Positions 15,696-25,485 of a stretch of 64,000 bases of DNA are shown here, one piece after another (within the stretch, counting starts at the first letter, position 1; each line of letters begins with the position of its first letter). A program made the translations under genes and the position numbers. Source of the stretch: Agromyces sp. Soil535 (GTDB taxonomy: Bacteria; Actinomycetota; Actinomycetes; Actinomycetales; Microbacteriaceae); assembly GCF_001428255.1 (NCBI RefSeq), contig NZ_LMRW01000023.1:372309-436308 (forward strand). Reading direction: 5' to 3'. The notes under the pieces were generated by a model, which was given only the letters and a program-made list of their open reading frames with translations, searched no databases and had not been told where the DNA came from.

Positions 15696-16453
15696 CGCAC
15701 GGTCCTCCCATCGGCCGCGAGGGCCGCCTTGACCTCGGCGATCGTCACCTCGCCGTTGTGGAACACGGATGCCGCGAGCACCGCGTCGGCGCCCGCCGCG
15801 ATCGCCGGCGCGAAGTCGCCGACGGCGCCGGCACCCCCTGACGCGATCACGGGCACGCTCGAGAGCTCGTGCATGAGCGCGGTGAGCTCGAGGTCGAAGC
15901 CCTGCTTGGTGCCGTCGGCGTCGATCGAGTTCACGAGGAGCTCCCCCGCGCCCAGCCCGATCGCGGTGCGGGCCCACTCGAGCGCGTCGAGGTCGGTCTC
16001 GGTGCGGCCGCCGTGGGTGGTCACGACGAAGCCCGACGGCGTGCGGCCGGATCGCTTCACGTCGAGTGACAGCACCAGCACCTGGGCGCCGAACCGGTCG
16101 GCGATCTCGGCGAGCAGCGGCGGGCGCGCGATCGCGGCGCTGTTCACGCCGATCTTGTCGGCGCCGTGGCCGAGCAGGCGCGCGACGTCTTCGGCGGAGC
16201 GCACGCCGCCGCCGACCGTGAGCGGGATGAAGACCTGCTCCGCGACGCGCTGCACCATGTCGTAGGTCGTCGAGCGGTCGTCGACGGTGGCGGTGACGTC
16301 GAGGAAGGTGAGCTCGTCGGCGCCCTGCTCCGCATACCGCGCCGCGAGCTCGACGGGGTCGCCCGCGTCACGCAGGTTCTGGAAGTTCACGCCCTTCACG
16401 ACGCGGCCGGCGGCCACGTCGAGGCACGGGATCACACGGACGGCGAGGGACAT
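15692..16453 (-). CDS. hisF: Imidazole glycerol phosphate synthase cyclase subunit
   Basis: Cyclase half of IGP synthase; uses ammonia from HisH to close the imidazole ring and release AICAR. 253 residues, half-barrel repeat fold, with [19 protein letters not shown] containing the catalytic Asp and the second phosphate site near [15 protein letters not shown] start at the ATG at 16453, which leaves 7 bp after hisG. Its partner hisH and the preceding hisA are not in the window, so they must be elsewhere. Confidence 0.95.
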   Translation of the reverse strand: MSLAVRVIPCLDVAAGRVVKGVNFQNLRDAGDPVELAARYAEQGADELTFLDVTATVDDRSTTYDMVQRVAEQVFIPLTVGGGVRSAEDVARLLGHGADKIGVNSAAIARPPLLAEIADRFGAQVLVLSLDVKRSGRTPSGFVVTTHGGRTETDLDALEWARTAIGLGAGELLVNSIDADGTKQGFDLELTALMHELSSVPVIASGGAGAVGDFAPAIAAGADAVLAASVFHNGEVTIAEVKAALAADGRTVR

Positions 16454-16460
16454 CCGCGCC

Positions 16461-17300
16461 TCACAACCGCGCCGCGTGGATCGCACTCACGAGGATCGCG
16501 CGCGCGCCGAGCGAGTAGAGCTCGTCCATGACGTGGTTCATGTCCACGCGGGGCGTCATGACGCGCACGGCGACCCACTCGGGGTCGTGCAGCGGCGAGA
16601 CCGTGGGCGACTCGAATCCGGGCGCCACCTCGGTGGCCCGCTCGAGGTGCGCGACCGGAACGTCGTAGTCGAGCAGCACGTACTGGCGGGCCACGAGCAC
16701 GCCCTGCAGCCGGCGCAGCAGCGTGGCGGCGCCCGGCCGATCGACGCCCGAGCCGATCAGCACGGCCTCGGACTCGAGGATCACGGGGCCGAAGATCTCG
16801 AGGCCCGCCTTGCGGAGCGTCGACCCCGTCGAGACGACGTCGGCGACGGCGTCGGCCACTCCCAGTCGCACGGCCGATTCCACGGCGCCGTCGAGCTTCA
16901 CGAGCCTGGCGCTCACGCCGTGGCCGGCGAGGAAGTCGCCGACGAGGCCCGGGTAGCTCGTCGCCACCCGCACGCCGTGCAGGTCGGCGAGCTCGGTGAA
17001 GTCGCCGGCGGGCCCCGCGAAGCGGAACGTGGAGTCGCCGAAGCCGAGCGGCGCGATCTCGGTGGCATCCGATCCGGAGTCGAGCAGGAGGTCGCGGCCC
17101 GTGATGCCGACGTCGAGCGCGCCGGAGCCCACGTAGGTTGCGATGTCACGGGGGCGGAGGTAGAAGAACTCGACCCCGTTGCGGGGGTCGGCGACGATGA
17201 GCTCGCGCGGGTCGCGGCGGCCGGTGTAGCCGGCCTCGTAGAGCATCTGCGCGGCGGTCTCGGAGAGCGAGCCCTTGTTGGGCACGGCGATTCGGAGCAT
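16461..17300 (-). CDS. hisG: ATP phosphoribosyltransferase (long form)
   Basis: First and feedback-controlled step of histidine synthesis: ATP plus PRPP to phosphoribosyl-ATP. The 279 residues are long enough to include the C-terminal ACT-like regulatory domain of HisG-L, so no HisZ partner is needed. The N-terminus [12 protein letters not shown] is canonical, which is why I choose the ATG at 17300. An in-frame ATG at 17336 would add 12 residues; neither start has a well-spaced Shine-Dalgarno sequence. Confidence 0.94.
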   Translation of the reverse strand: MLRIAVPNKGSLSETAAQMLYEAGYTGRRDPRELIVADPRNGVEFFYLRPRDIATYVGSGALDVGITGRDLLLDSGSDATEIAPLGFGDSTFRFAGPAGDFTELADLHGVRVATSYPGLVGDFLAGHGVSARLVKLDGAVESAVRLGVADAVADVVSTGSTLRKAGLEIFGPVILESEAVLIGSGVDRPGAATLLRRLQGVLVARQYVLLDYDVPVAHLERATEVAPGFESPTVSPLHDPEWVAVRVMTPRVDMNHVMDELYSLGARAILVSAIHAARL

Positions 17301-17346
17301 TCCCTGGCTTTCGTGTCGACGGTACTGATCGGTCATGGGCGCCTGA

Positions 17347-17610
17347 TCAGAGATGTCGGTACACGTCGGCGGGCGCCAGCCCCTTCGCGAGCATGAGCAC
17401 CTGCACGTGGTAGAGCAGTTGCGAGATCTCCTCGGCGGTCTCGTCGTCGCTCTGGAACTCGGCGGCCATCCACACCTCGGCCGCCTCTTCGACGATCTTC
17501 TTGCCGATGGCGTGCACGCCGGCGTCGAGCTGGCGCACGGTGCCGGAACCCTCGGGGCGGGTGCGGGCCTTGTCGCTGAGCTCGACGAAGAGGTCGTCGA
17601 AGGTCTTCAC
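17347..17610 (-). CDS. hisE: Phosphoribosyl-ATP diphosphatase
   Basis: Hydrolyses phosphoribosyl-ATP to phosphoribosyl-AMP, step 2 of histidine synthesis. 87 residues, all-alpha MazG-like fold, with the metal-binding acidic motif [14 protein letters not shown] and [13 protein letters not shown]. It is the first his gene after rpe, 9 bp downstream of it. The partial set hisE-hisG-hisF-hisI indicates a split histidine pathway. Confidence 0.94.
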   Translation of the reverse strand: MKTFDDLFVELSDKARTRPEGSGTVRQLDAGVHAIGKKIVEEAAEVWMAAEFQSDDETAEEISQLLYHVQVLMLAKGLAPADVYRHL

Positions 17611-17619
17611 CCGTCCAGA

Positions 17620-18303
17620 CTACCGGTGCCCGGCGGCGTGCCTGTGCGGGTGCGCGGACGCGGCGGCCCTGAGCGACGCGATGCGTTCTGCCGGCACGTC
17701 GCCGTTGAAGACCGCGGATCCGGCGACGAAGGTGTCGGCCCCGGCCTCGGCGGCCATGCCGATCGTGTCGGCGGTGATGCCGCCGTCGACCTGCAGCCAC
17801 ACGTCGAGCCCGGCATCGTGGACGGCGTCGGCGAGGCGCGCGAGCTTCGGCATCGTCTCGGGGATGAACGACTGGCCGCCGAAGCCCGGCTCGACCGTCA
17901 TGACGAGCACCTGGTCGAACTCGGGCAGGAGGTCGAGGTAGGGCGCGGCATCGGTGCCGGGCTTCAATGCGATGCCGGCGCGCGCGCCCATGTCGCGCAG
18001 TCGCCGCGCGAGCGACACCGGCTCGCCGGCCGCCTCGGCGTGGAAGGTCACCGAGAAGGCACCCGCCTCGGCGTAGCCCGGTGCCCATCGGTCGGGGTCG
18101 TCGATCATGAGGTGCACGTCGAGTGGGATCGGCGTGACCTGCGCCAATCGCTCCACCATCGGCAGCCCGAACGTGAGGTTCGGCACGAAGTGGTTGTCCA
18201 TGATGTCGACGTGCACGAGGTCGGCCGACGCGATGCGTCCGAGCTCCCTCTCGAGGTTCGCGAAGTCGGCAGCGAGGATGCTCGGGTTGATCCGCGTCGT
18301 CAT
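17620..18303 (-). CDS. rpe: Ribulose-phosphate 3-epimerase
   Basis: Interconverts ribulose 5-phosphate and xylulose 5-phosphate in the pentose phosphate pathway. 227 residues. Signatures are [29 protein letters not shown] and [13 protein letters not shown], with the metal-binding His and Asp residues present. I take the ATG at 18303; a GTG two codons earlier is possible. It supplies pentose phosphate, the precursor of the PRPP used by the neighbouring his and pyr genes, but this link is only by context. Confidence 0.95.
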   Translation of the reverse strand: MTTRINPSILAADFANLERELGRIASADLVHVDIMDNHFVPNLTFGLPMVERLAQVTPIPLDVHLMIDDPDRWAPGYAEAGAFSVTFHAEAAGEPVSLARRLRDMGARAGIALKPGTDAAPYLDLLPEFDQVLVMTVEPGFGGQSFIPETMPKLARLADAVHDAGLDVWLQVDGGITADTIGMAAEAGADTFVAGSAVFNGDVPAERIASLRAAASAHPHRHAAGHR

Positions 18304-18312
18304 GCACACACC

Positions 18313-19776
18313 CTACCGAGGGTCGCCCGCGGCATCCGTCTCGCGGCGTCGAACGAGCGCGATGAACATCGCGTCGGTGCCGTGCCGGTGCGGCCAGAGC
18401 TGCACGGTCTCGGGCGCTCCGGCGAGGTCGAGCGGATGCCGCGACAGCCCCTGCACGACCGCCTGCGTGTCGAGCTGCTCGACGCGGCCGCGCCAGCGGT
18501 CGAGCGCGGCGCCCAGCGTGCCGTGCGTCTCCGCCGTGTGCGGGGAGCACGTGACGTAGGCGAGGATGCCGCCCGGCGCGAGCGCGCGCATCGCCGCATC
18601 GAACAGCTCGCCCTGGAGCCCCGTGAGCTCCGCGACATCCGCCGGCGACTTGCGCCATCGTGCTTCGGGGCGCCGGCGCAGGGCCCCCAGCCCGGTGCAC
18701 GGCGCGTCGAGCAGGATGCGATCGAATCCGCCGGATGCCCCGATCGAGGCGGCATCGATCTCGCGGCCGTCGCCCACCCGTACCTCGACCGGCGCCGGAA
18801 CGCCTGTCACGGCTGCGCGCACCAGCTCCGCCCGGGCGGGCACCATCTCGTTGGCGACGAGCTCGGCGCCCGACGCGAGTGCCTCCGCCGCGAGCACGGC
18901 CGTCTTGCCGCCCGGTCCCGCGCAGAGGTCGAGCCAGCGCTCCCCCGGCCTCACGGGCGCCACACGGGTGAGGGCGAGCGCCGCGAGCTGCGAGCCCTCG
19001 TCCTGCACCCGGATGCGGCCACCGGACGCCCCCACCACCGCGACAGGGTCGCCAGCGACCGCGCCGATCGGCGAGAAGCGGTTCGGCTCGAACCCCGCGA
19101 TGCCGTCGGTGGCGGTGTCGAGTGCCGGCAGCACGACGAGGTTCACGCGTGGCGAGGCGTTGTCGGCGGCGAGCAGCTCGGGCAGCTCCGCGCCGCGTCC
19201 CTCGCGTTCAAGGGCGGTGCGAAGGGCGCGCACGATCCATACGGGGTGGCTCTCGAGGCGCGCGAGGCGTTCGTCGTCGGTCGCGGCGCCTTCGGCGACG
19301 AGATCGCGCCATGCCTCGGGCGACGAGCGCGACACCGTGCGGAGCACCGCGTTCGCGAATCCCGCCGCCCTCGGCGCCACCCGACGGGCGAGCGCGACCT
19401 GCTCGTAGACGGCGGCGTGCGTCGGCACCCTGGTGGCGAGGAGCTGGTGCGTGCCGAGGCGCAGCACGTCGAGCACGGCCGGGTCGATCGCGGCGGTCGG
19501 CCGGCCCGCCGCGAGCCCGATGACGCGGTCGTAGTACCCCTGCATGCGGAGCGTGCCGTAGGCCAGCTCGGTCGCGAACGCGGCATCCGCCCGGCCCAGC
19601 CCCGCGCGACGGATGCGAGCGGGCAGGAGCAGGTTGGCGTACGCGTCGTCCTCACGCACGGCTGCGAGCACCTCGAAGGCCACGAGCCGCGCCGGTGAGA
19701 TGTTCTCGCCGCCCTGTGCAGGCCGGCGTCCGCCTCCGGGTGCCGGCCGGCGCCCACCGCCGCGCTGCCCGCTCAT
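18313..19776 (-). CDS. rsmB: 16S rRNA (cytosine-C5)-methyltransferase RsmB-like
   Basis: SAM-dependent methyltransferase expected to modify C967 of 16S rRNA. 487 residues: a Gly/Arg-rich N-terminal tail (1-23), a NusB-like RNA-binding domain (about 30-170) and a Rossmann methyltransferase domain with DLCAGPGGKTAVLA, DAPCTGLGALRRRP and YVTCSPHTAE. Both catalytic Cys (PCTG and TCS) are intact. The ATG overlaps the fmt stop (ATGA). The order fmt-rsmB is common in bacteria. Confidence 0.92.
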   Translation of the reverse strand: MSGQRGGGRRPAPGGGRRPAQGGENISPARLVAFEVLAAVREDDAYANLLLPARIRRAGLGRADAAFATELAYGTLRMQGYYDRVIGLAAGRPTAAIDPAVLDVLRLGTHQLLATRVPTHAAVYEQVALARRVAPRAAGFANAVLRTVSRSSPEAWRDLVAEGAATDDERLARLESHPVWIVRALRTALEREGRGAELPELLAADNASPRVNLVVLPALDTATDGIAGFEPNRFSPIGAVAGDPVAVVGASGGRIRVQDEGSQLAALALTRVAPVRPGERWLDLCAGPGGKTAVLAAEALASGAELVANEMVPARAELVRAAVTGVPAPVEVRVGDGREIDAASIGASGGFDRILLDAPCTGLGALRRRPEARWRKSPADVAELTGLQGELFDAAMRALAPGGILAYVTCSPHTAETHGTLGAALDRWRGRVEQLDTQAVVQGLSRHPLDLAGAPETVQLWPHRHGTDAMFIALVRRRETDAAGDPR

Positions 19777-20699
19777 CGCGCCACCGCGCGGTCGCGTGCT
19801 GCGCCGCGCCACCAGTCCGCCGCGGCCATCGCGGTGCGACCGGCCGGCTGCACTCGACGCAACTCCAGCGGCGTCGTGCCGGTGCCGATGAGCAGGCGTC
19901 GGCCGACGAGCTCGAGCCGCCCGCGCGGGAGGGGAGCGGCATCCGGTGCATCCGCGAGGTCGAGCACCTTCAGCCGTTGGTCGTCGATGGTCGTCCAGGC
20001 GCCGGGCTCGGGCGTCACACCTCGGAACCGGTTGCGTACGTCGTCGGCCGGCCCGGCCCAGTCGAGCCGGGCGTCGTCGATGCCGAGCTTCGGCGCGAAC
20101 GTCGCCTCGCCGACCTGCGGCGTCGCGACGGCCGTGCCGGCGGCGATGCCGTCGACCACGTCGGCGAGGAGCGCCGCCCCGTCGACCGCCAGCTCGTCGA
20201 GCAGCGAGCCCGCGATGTCGTCGGGCCCGACAGCGCGAGACCGCATGCCGTACACGTCGCCCGCGTCGAGCTCGGGCACGAGCCGGAACACGGATGCCCC
20301 CGTCTCCGCGTCGCCCGCGATCAGCGCGTGCTGCACGGGCGCCGCGCCGCGCCAGGCCGGGAGGAGCGAGAAGTGCAGGTTGATCCAGCCGTGGGCAGGC
20401 GTGGAGAGCAGCGGCTCCCGCACGAGCCCGCCGTACGCGACGATGACGCCGAGGTCGGGGCGCAGCGCCGAGATGCGGCCGCTGGCGTCGGCGTCCAGCC
20501 GTGCGGCCTCGATCACGTGGATGCCGAGCCGCTCCGCCGCCTCGGCGACGGGCGACGGCGTGAGCACGCGCTTGCGGCCGAGCGGCGCCGCCGGACGGGT
20601 CACCGCGGCGACGACGTCGTGCCCGCTCGCGGCGAGTCGTTCGAGCGACGGGACGGCGGCGGCCGGCGTGCCGGCGAAGACGAGGCGGAGCTTCTGCAC
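19773..20699 (-). CDS. fmt: Methionyl-tRNA formyltransferase
   Basis: Formylates initiator Met-tRNA using 10-formyltetrahydrofolate. 308 residues. The signature HGWINLHFSLLPAWRGAAP contains the catalytic Asn-His-Ser residues, and VFAGTPAAAVPSLERL forms the N-terminal strand-loop. The C-terminal tRNA-binding OB fold follows from about residue 205. GTG start, 49 bp after priA. Confidence 0.95.
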   Translation of the reverse strand: MQKLRLVFAGTPAAAVPSLERLAASGHDVVAAVTRPAAPLGRKRVLTPSPVAEAAERLGIHVIEAARLDADASGRISALRPDLGVIVAYGGLVREPLLSTPAHGWINLHFSLLPAWRGAAPVQHALIAGDAETGASVFRLVPELDAGDVYGMRSRAVGPDDIAGSLLDELAVDGAALLADVVDGIAAGTAVATPQVGEATFAPKLGIDDARLDWAGPADDVRNRFRGVTPEPGAWTTIDDQRLKVLDLADAPDAAPLPRGRLELVGRRLLIGTGTTPLELRRVQPAGRTAMAAADWWRGAARDRAVAR

Positions 20700-20748
20700 A
20701 CTCCATTGTTGCCGACCGATCGCTCCGGACGGAGACAGGTCGGGCCGG

Positions 20749-22704
20749 TCAGGGAACGTCGGGGTCGTCGAACCGCACCCGGAGCACCGGCGGACGCCGC
20801 GCCGGGCGGCCTGCGACGGGGCGGCGGCGCTCCGTCGCGACGCGGATCATCTCGGCGCGCAGCTCCCTCGCGACCGGAGCGCCGGCGGCGTAGTCGAAGC
20901 GGACGATGGCGCGCTCCAGCCCATCGTCTGCGGGTGCAGGCCCCAGCACGTCGACGCCCTCGATCGCGCGCACCGCCTCCACCGCACGGGCGACGGCGGC
21001 GTTGGACGCCGTGATGCTCGCAACCCGCACCGCGGGCGGGAAGCGGAGCGCGCGCCGCGCCGCGAGCTCGGTCGCCGCCCATTCCGCCTGACGCCAGGTC
21101 GAGAGCGCCGTCGCAAGCGTCCCGGCGACGCCCACCAGGAAGACCGGCGCGCCCGGCGCCGCCAGCGCACTCGCGTTCGACCACCATCGCAGGCAGTCCT
21201 CCGCCACACGCAGCGACTCGCGCAGCAGCATCCGCTCGCCGTCGAGGAGCAGCACGGCGCGGTAGCCGCCGTCGGCGATGGGCTCGGCTCCGCGCGTCGC
21301 GACCACGAGCCCGGGCTCGGCGTCGACCTTCAGGACCGGCCGCTCGCCATCGGACAGGATGATCCGCGTCCGCGGGAACGCGCGACCGAGCTCCTCGGCG
21401 GTTCGGCTCGCGCCGACCGTGACGACGCGCAGCTTCGTGCCGTCGCAGACGGGACACCGCCAGGCGCTCGCCCTCGTGCCGCACAGCACGCAGCCCGGAT
21501 CGCCGCCGCTACGGGGCACGGCGAGCGTGCCGCCGCACGCCGCACAGCGCGCGGGCTCGCGGCACCGATCGCACGCGAGCAGCGGTGCGTTGCCCGGCCT
21601 CGCGACCTGCACGAGCACCGGTCCCTCGCGCACCGCCTCCTGCGCCTGCCGCCACGCCGCCGACGGGATACGCGCCGACCCCGGCTCGGGCGTCGCCTGC
21701 TGCTCGGTGGGGATGATCCTGGGCTTCGCGGAGCCGACCGGTGCGATGTCGTGCACCCAGCCGATCTCGACGAGGCGCTCGACCTCGACGCTCCGCGTAT
21801 GCGCCATCAGGAGCAGCGCGGACCCGCTCTGCTCCTGCCGCACGAGCGCGGCGTCGCGGGGGTGCACGCCCGGCGCGAGCGGCTCGTTGAGGAGTGCGTC
21901 GCCGTCGTCCCAGATCGCGATGAGTCCGAGCCGCGCGGCGGGCGCGTAGACCGTCGAGCGGTTGCCGATGACGATGCGGGCCTCGTCACGGGTCGCATCG
22001 AGGAATGCGCGGTAGCGTTCACCGCCCGACTGCCTCGCGTCGGTGCGCAGCACCCGACGGGGGTCCACGGATGCCGCGAGCGCGGCCTCGAGCTGCCCCT
22101 GGTCGCGGTAGTCGGGCACGACGAGGATCGAGGAGCGGCCGGCCGCTAGCGCGTGCGCAGCGGCCACGGCGATCGTCACGGCCCATGCCCCCACCCACTC
22201 GCCCGTCGGAAGCCGCAGCGGGCGGGGATCGGCGCTGAGTGACATCCGCTCGCCCCGCGCGATGCCCGCCTCGACGCGCCCGGCGGGAGCGCCGTGGATC
22301 GCGGGCGGGGTGTCGGGCAACGGCCCCGGATCGCCGGGTGCAGCCACCCATGTCCGTTCGACGCGCACGTAGCGGCTCGGGATCGCGAGGCGCAGCACGT
22401 CGCTCGCGTTGCCCGCCGCGCGATCGGCGACGGCCCGCGCGAGCGCCCACACCTCGGGCATCAGCAGCGGCACCTCGGAGACCACGTCCTCGAGCTCGCT
22501 CAGCCTGCCGCCGTACTCGCTCGTGTCCGCGAGCTCGACCAGCCATCCGTCGGCGATGCGCCCGCCCGTGCGCAGCGGCACCCGCACTCGAACGCCGGGA
22601 CGCGCGCTCGCGCGGAAGCGCTCGGGAACGGAGTAGTCGAAGAACTGGTCGAGCTGCGGCAGCGGCGAATCGACGAGCACCCTGGCGACGGCGCCGCCCG
22701 GCAC
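20749..22704 (-). CDS. priA: Primosomal protein N' (PriA), helicase motifs degenerate
   Basis: About 651 residues. The N-terminal 3'-DNA-binding domain (VDSPLPQLDQFFDYSVPE) and the zinc-binding Cys set CDRCREPARCAACGG / CVLCG / CPVCDG are clear. The helicase core lacks the expected Walker A: the region near VTIAVAAAHALAAGRSS has no GKT. The DEEH-type Walker B is replaced by IWDDGDALLNEP. This matches the actinobacterial PriA form, thought to keep DNA and protein binding without helicase activity. I start at the GTG at 22704, just after the metK stop. Confidence 0.88.
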   Translation of the reverse strand: MPGGAVARVLVDSPLPQLDQFFDYSVPERFRASARPGVRVRVPLRTGGRIADGWLVELADTSEYGGRLSELEDVVSEVPLLMPEVWALARAVADRAAGNASDVLRLAIPSRYVRVERTWVAAPGDPGPLPDTPPAIHGAPAGRVEAGIARGERMSLSADPRPLRLPTGEWVGAWAVTIAVAAAHALAAGRSSILVVPDYRDQGQLEAALAASVDPRRVLRTDARQSGGERYRAFLDATRDEARIVIGNRSTVYAPAARLGLIAIWDDGDALLNEPLAPGVHPRDAALVRQEQSGSALLLMAHTRSVEVERLVEIGWVHDIAPVGSAKPRIIPTEQQATPEPGSARIPSAAWRQAQEAVREGPVLVQVARPGNAPLLACDRCREPARCAACGGTLAVPRSGGDPGCVLCGTRASAWRCPVCDGTKLRVVTVGASRTAEELGRAFPRTRIILSDGERPVLKVDAEPGLVVATRGAEPIADGGYRAVLLLDGERMLLRESLRVAEDCLRWWSNASALAAPGAPVFLVGVAGTLATALSTWRQAEWAATELAARRALRFPPAVRVASITASNAAVARAVEAVRAIEGVDVLGPAPADDGLERAIVRFDYAAGAPVARELRAEMIRVATERRRPVAGRPARRPPVLRVRFDDPDVP

Positions 22705-22705
22705 G

Positions 22706-23899
22706 TCAGAGCCCGGCGGCCGCGCGGAGGTCGTCGACGCGGTCGAGCCGCTCCCAGGTGAAATCGGGCAGCTCGCGGCCGAAGTGGCCGTAGCTCGCGG
22801 TCTGCGCGTAGATCGGCCGGAGCAGGTCGAGGTCGCGGATGATCGCCGCAGGCCGCAGGTCGAAGACCTCGCGGATGGCGCCGATGATGCGCTCTTCGGG
22901 CACGTGGGCGGTGCCGAACGACTCGACGTAGAGCCCCACGGGTGAGGCCTTGCCGATCGCGTAGGCGACTTGGAGCTCGAGGCGGTCGGCGAGCCCGGCC
23001 GCGACCGCGTTCTTCGCGACCCATCGCATCGCGTACGCAGCGGAACGGTCGACCTTCGAAGGGTCCTTGCCGCTGAACGCGCCACCGCCGTGGCGGCTGG
23101 AGCCGCCGTAGGTGTCGATGATGATCTTGCGCCCGGTGAGGCCGGCATCGCCCTGCGGGCCACCGATCTCGAACCGCCCCGTGGGGTTGATGAGCACGGC
23201 GAGATCGGGGCGGGCGAGGTCGACCCGGTCGAGCACGGGCCGGATGACGAGCTCCTCGACCTCGGCCCGCAGCTGCTCGGTCGACACGGCCGGCGAGTGC
23301 TGGGTCGACAGCACCACGGTCTCGATGGTGCGCGGCACCTGGCCGTCGTAGCCGATCGTGACCTGGGTCTTGCCGTCTGGGCGCAGGTAGTCGAGCTCGC
23401 CCTGCTTGCGCACCTCGGCGAGCCGCTCGGAGAGCCGGTGCGCGAGCCAGATCGGCACGGGCATGAGCTCTGGGGTCTCGCGGGTGGCGTAGCCGAACAT
23501 GATGCCCTGGTCGCCCGCGCCCTGCATGTCGAGCGCGTCCTCGCTCGCGCGCTCGCGCGCCTCGAAGGCGTGGTCGACGCCCTGCGCGATGTCGGGCGAC
23601 TGGCCGCCGATCGACACCGAGACGCCGCAGGAGCGGCCGTCGAACCAGACGTCGGAGGAGTTGTAGCCGATCGACGTCACCCGATCCCGCACGATCGCCG
23701 GGATCTCGACGTATCCAGACGTCGTCACCTCGCCTGCGACATGCACGAGCCCCGTCGTGACGAGCGTCTCGACCGCGACCCGGCTGTGGGGGTCGACGGT
23801 GAGCAGCGCATCGAGGATCGAGTCCGAGATCTGGTCGCAGAGCTTGTCGGGGTGGCCCTCGGTGACGGATTCGGAGGTGAAGAGTCGGAGTGCGCTCAT
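22706..23899 (-). CDS. metK: S-adenosylmethionine synthetase
   Basis: Makes SAM from methionine and ATP. 397 residues, normal length. Motifs are [16 protein letters not shown], the flexible-loop [12 protein letters not shown] and the glycine-rich [16 protein letters not shown]. The ATG overlaps the coaBC stop (ATGA). No SAM riboswitch is possible in the 4-nt overlap; transcription probably comes from upstream. Confidence 0.97.
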   Translation of the reverse strand: MSALRLFTSESVTEGHPDKLCDQISDSILDALLTVDPHSRVAVETLVTTGLVHVAGEVTTSGYVEIPAIVRDRVTSIGYNSSDVWFDGRSCGVSVSIGGQSPDIAQGVDHAFEARERASEDALDMQGAGDQGIMFGYATRETPELMPVPIWLAHRLSERLAEVRKQGELDYLRPDGKTQVTIGYDGQVPRTIETVVLSTQHSPAVSTEQLRAEVEELVIRPVLDRVDLARPDLAVLINPTGRFEIGGPQGDAGLTGRKIIIDTYGGSSRHGGGAFSGKDPSKVDRSAAYAMRWVAKNAVAAGLADRLELQVAYAIGKASPVGLYVESFGTAHVPEERIIGAIREVFDLRPAAIIRDLDLLRPIYAQTASYGHFGRELPDFTWERLDRVDDLRAAAGL

Positions 23900-25152
23900 G
23901 TGGTGGGCTCGTGTTCCTTCGTGGTGTCGGCGGCGGACGCCGCGGTCGTCGATTCCGAGACAACCACGTCGAGGATGTCATCTGCCACCGACGCCTTGGT
24001 TCCGTGTGCTCGTGTGACGATCTCGCCGTCGCGTCCGATGACCACGACGCGGTTCTCGTCGCTCGCGAACCCCTCATGCCAGCCCACACGGTTGATCACG
24101 ATGAGGTCGGCGCCCTTGGCCTCGAGCTTGGCGCGGCCGAGGGCGAGGAGCCGGTCGTCGTCGGGCTCGGTCTCGGCGGCGAACCCCATGAGGAGGGTGC
24201 CGTCGTGCGGAGCGCCGCCGAGGCCCGCGAGGATGTCGGGGTTGCGTACGAGCTCGAGCGTCATGCCGCCGTCGCCCTCGTCCTTCTTGAGCTTCGACTC
24301 GCTCACGTCGGCAGGCCGGTAGTCGGCCACTGCCGCCGCCATCACGACCACGTCGGCGCCCTTCGCGGCATCCGTCACCGCCTGCTGCAACTCGAGGGCG
24401 GTCGACACGCGGCGGATGTCGCACCCCTCGGGGGCGGCGATCTCGAGGTTCGCGGCGATCAGCGTCACCTCGGCGCCCCGCGCGCGAGCGGCCTCGGCGA
24501 TCGCTACGCCCTGTTTGCCGCTCGAGCGGTTGCCGAGGAATCGCACGGGGTCGAGCGGCTCGCGGGTACCGCCGGCGGTCACGACCACCCGGCGGCCGGC
24601 GAGGTCGCGACGAGCGGATGCCGCGGCTCGCTCGAGCGCGGCGGCGGCGATGACCTCGGGCTCCTCCATGCGGCCGGGGCCGCTGTCGGCACCCGTCAGC
24701 TGGCCGACGGCGGGACCGACGATCGTGACGCCGCGCGAGCGCAGCGTGGCGACGTTGGCCTGGGTCGCCGGATGCCGCCACATCTCGGTGTGCATCGCCG
24801 GCGCGATGACGACGGGCGCCTCGCTCGCAAGCACGGTGTTGCCGAGAAGGTCGTCGGCGAGGCCCGTCGCGAGCTTTGCGATCGTGTTCGCCGTGGCCGG
24901 CGCGATCACGATGAGGTCGGCGGCCTGGCCGATCGCGACGTGGCGCACCTCGGCGACGCCCTCGTAGAGGTCGGTGTGCACGGGATTACGCGAGATCGCC
25001 TCGAGGGTGGGGCGGCCGACGAATCGCAGCGCGCCCTCAGTCGGCACGACGTGCACGTCGTGCCCGGCGAGCACCAGCGCGCGGACGACGCCGACGGCCT
25101 TGTACGCCGCGATGCCGCCGGTGATGCCGACGACGATGTTGAGCGGCGACAT
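23896..25152 (-). CDS. coaBC: Bifunctional phosphopantothenoylcysteine synthetase/decarboxylase
   Basis: Two consecutive steps of coenzyme A synthesis. 418 residues. The N-terminal FMN-dependent decarboxylase domain (about 1-180) has [15 protein letters not shown], the active-site His in [12 protein letters not shown] and the [11 protein letters not shown] loop. The C-terminal CTP-dependent synthetase (about 185-400) has [20 protein letters not shown] with the conserved nucleotide-binding loop. The last 20 or so residues are low-complexity Ala/Ser/Thr. ATG start, 11 bp after rpoZ. Confidence 0.95.
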   Translation of the reverse strand: MSPLNIVVGITGGIAAYKAVGVVRALVLAGHDVHVVPTEGALRFVGRPTLEAISRNPVHTDLYEGVAEVRHVAIGQAADLIVIAPATANTIAKLATGLADDLLGNTVLASEAPVVIAPAMHTEMWRHPATQANVATLRSRGVTIVGPAVGQLTGADSGPGRMEEPEVIAAAALERAAASARRDLAGRRVVVTAGGTREPLDPVRFLGNRSSGKQGVAIAEAARARGAEVTLIAANLEIAAPEGCDIRRVSTALELQQAVTDAAKGADVVVMAAAVADYRPADVSESKLKKDEGDGGMTLELVRNPDILAGLGGAPHDGTLLMGFAAETEPDDDRLLALGRAKLEAKGADLIVINRVGWHEGFASDENRVVVIGRDGEIVTRAHGTKASVADDILDVVVSESTTAASAADTTKEHEPTT

Positions 25153-25163
25153 CCGTGCCGTGT

Positions 25164-25421
25164 TCAGTCGCCGATCGGGCGGAGCCGGAGCTTGTCCTCG
25201 TTGATCTCGTGCAACGCCACCGAGAGGGGCTTGTCGTCGATCGAGGAGTCTACGAGCGGGCCCACGTTGTCGAAGAGGCTGCCCTCATGCAGGTCCGCGT
25301 AGTAGTCGTTGATCTGGCGGGCACGCTTGGATGCGAAGATCACGAGCTGGTACTTCGAGTCGACCTTGGAGAGCAGGTCGTCGATGGGCGGATCGATGAT
25401 GCCGGACAGCTTCTCAGCCAT
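25164..25421 (-). CDS. rpoZ: RNA polymerase omega subunit
   Basis: 85-residue omega subunit, which helps assemble beta-prime into RNA polymerase. Conserved features are [31 protein letters not shown] and the acidic C-terminal part. ATG with AAGGAG upstream. The order gmk-rpoZ-coaBC-metK is highly conserved in actinobacteria. Confidence 0.94.
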   Translation of the reverse strand: MAEKLSGIIDPPIDDLLSKVDSKYQLVIFASKRARQINDYYADLHEGSLFDNVGPLVDSSIDDKPLSVALHEINEDKLRLRPIGD

Positions 25422-25440
25422 GGACAGACTCCTTAGAACG

Positions 25441-25463
25441 AAAACGTGCGCACCTCGGTGCGC
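25441..25463 (-). terminator. Hairpin plus T-run between gmk and rpoZ
   Basis: On the minus strand a perfect 6-bp stem GCGCAC/GTGCGC (25458-25463 with 25448-25453, loop of 4) is followed after three bases by TTTT. It lies 23 bp past the gmk stop. This is the most canonical intrinsic terminator in the window; it may attenuate read-through from the pyr genes into rpoZ. Confidence 0.6.
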
Positions 25464-25485
25464 GGAAACTCGTGGCCCGGGCAGC

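Noticed and set aside
23896-23960. A SAM riboswitch before metK
   Set aside because: metK overlaps coaBC by 4 nt, and no riboswitch-like structure is visible in the coding end of coaBC.
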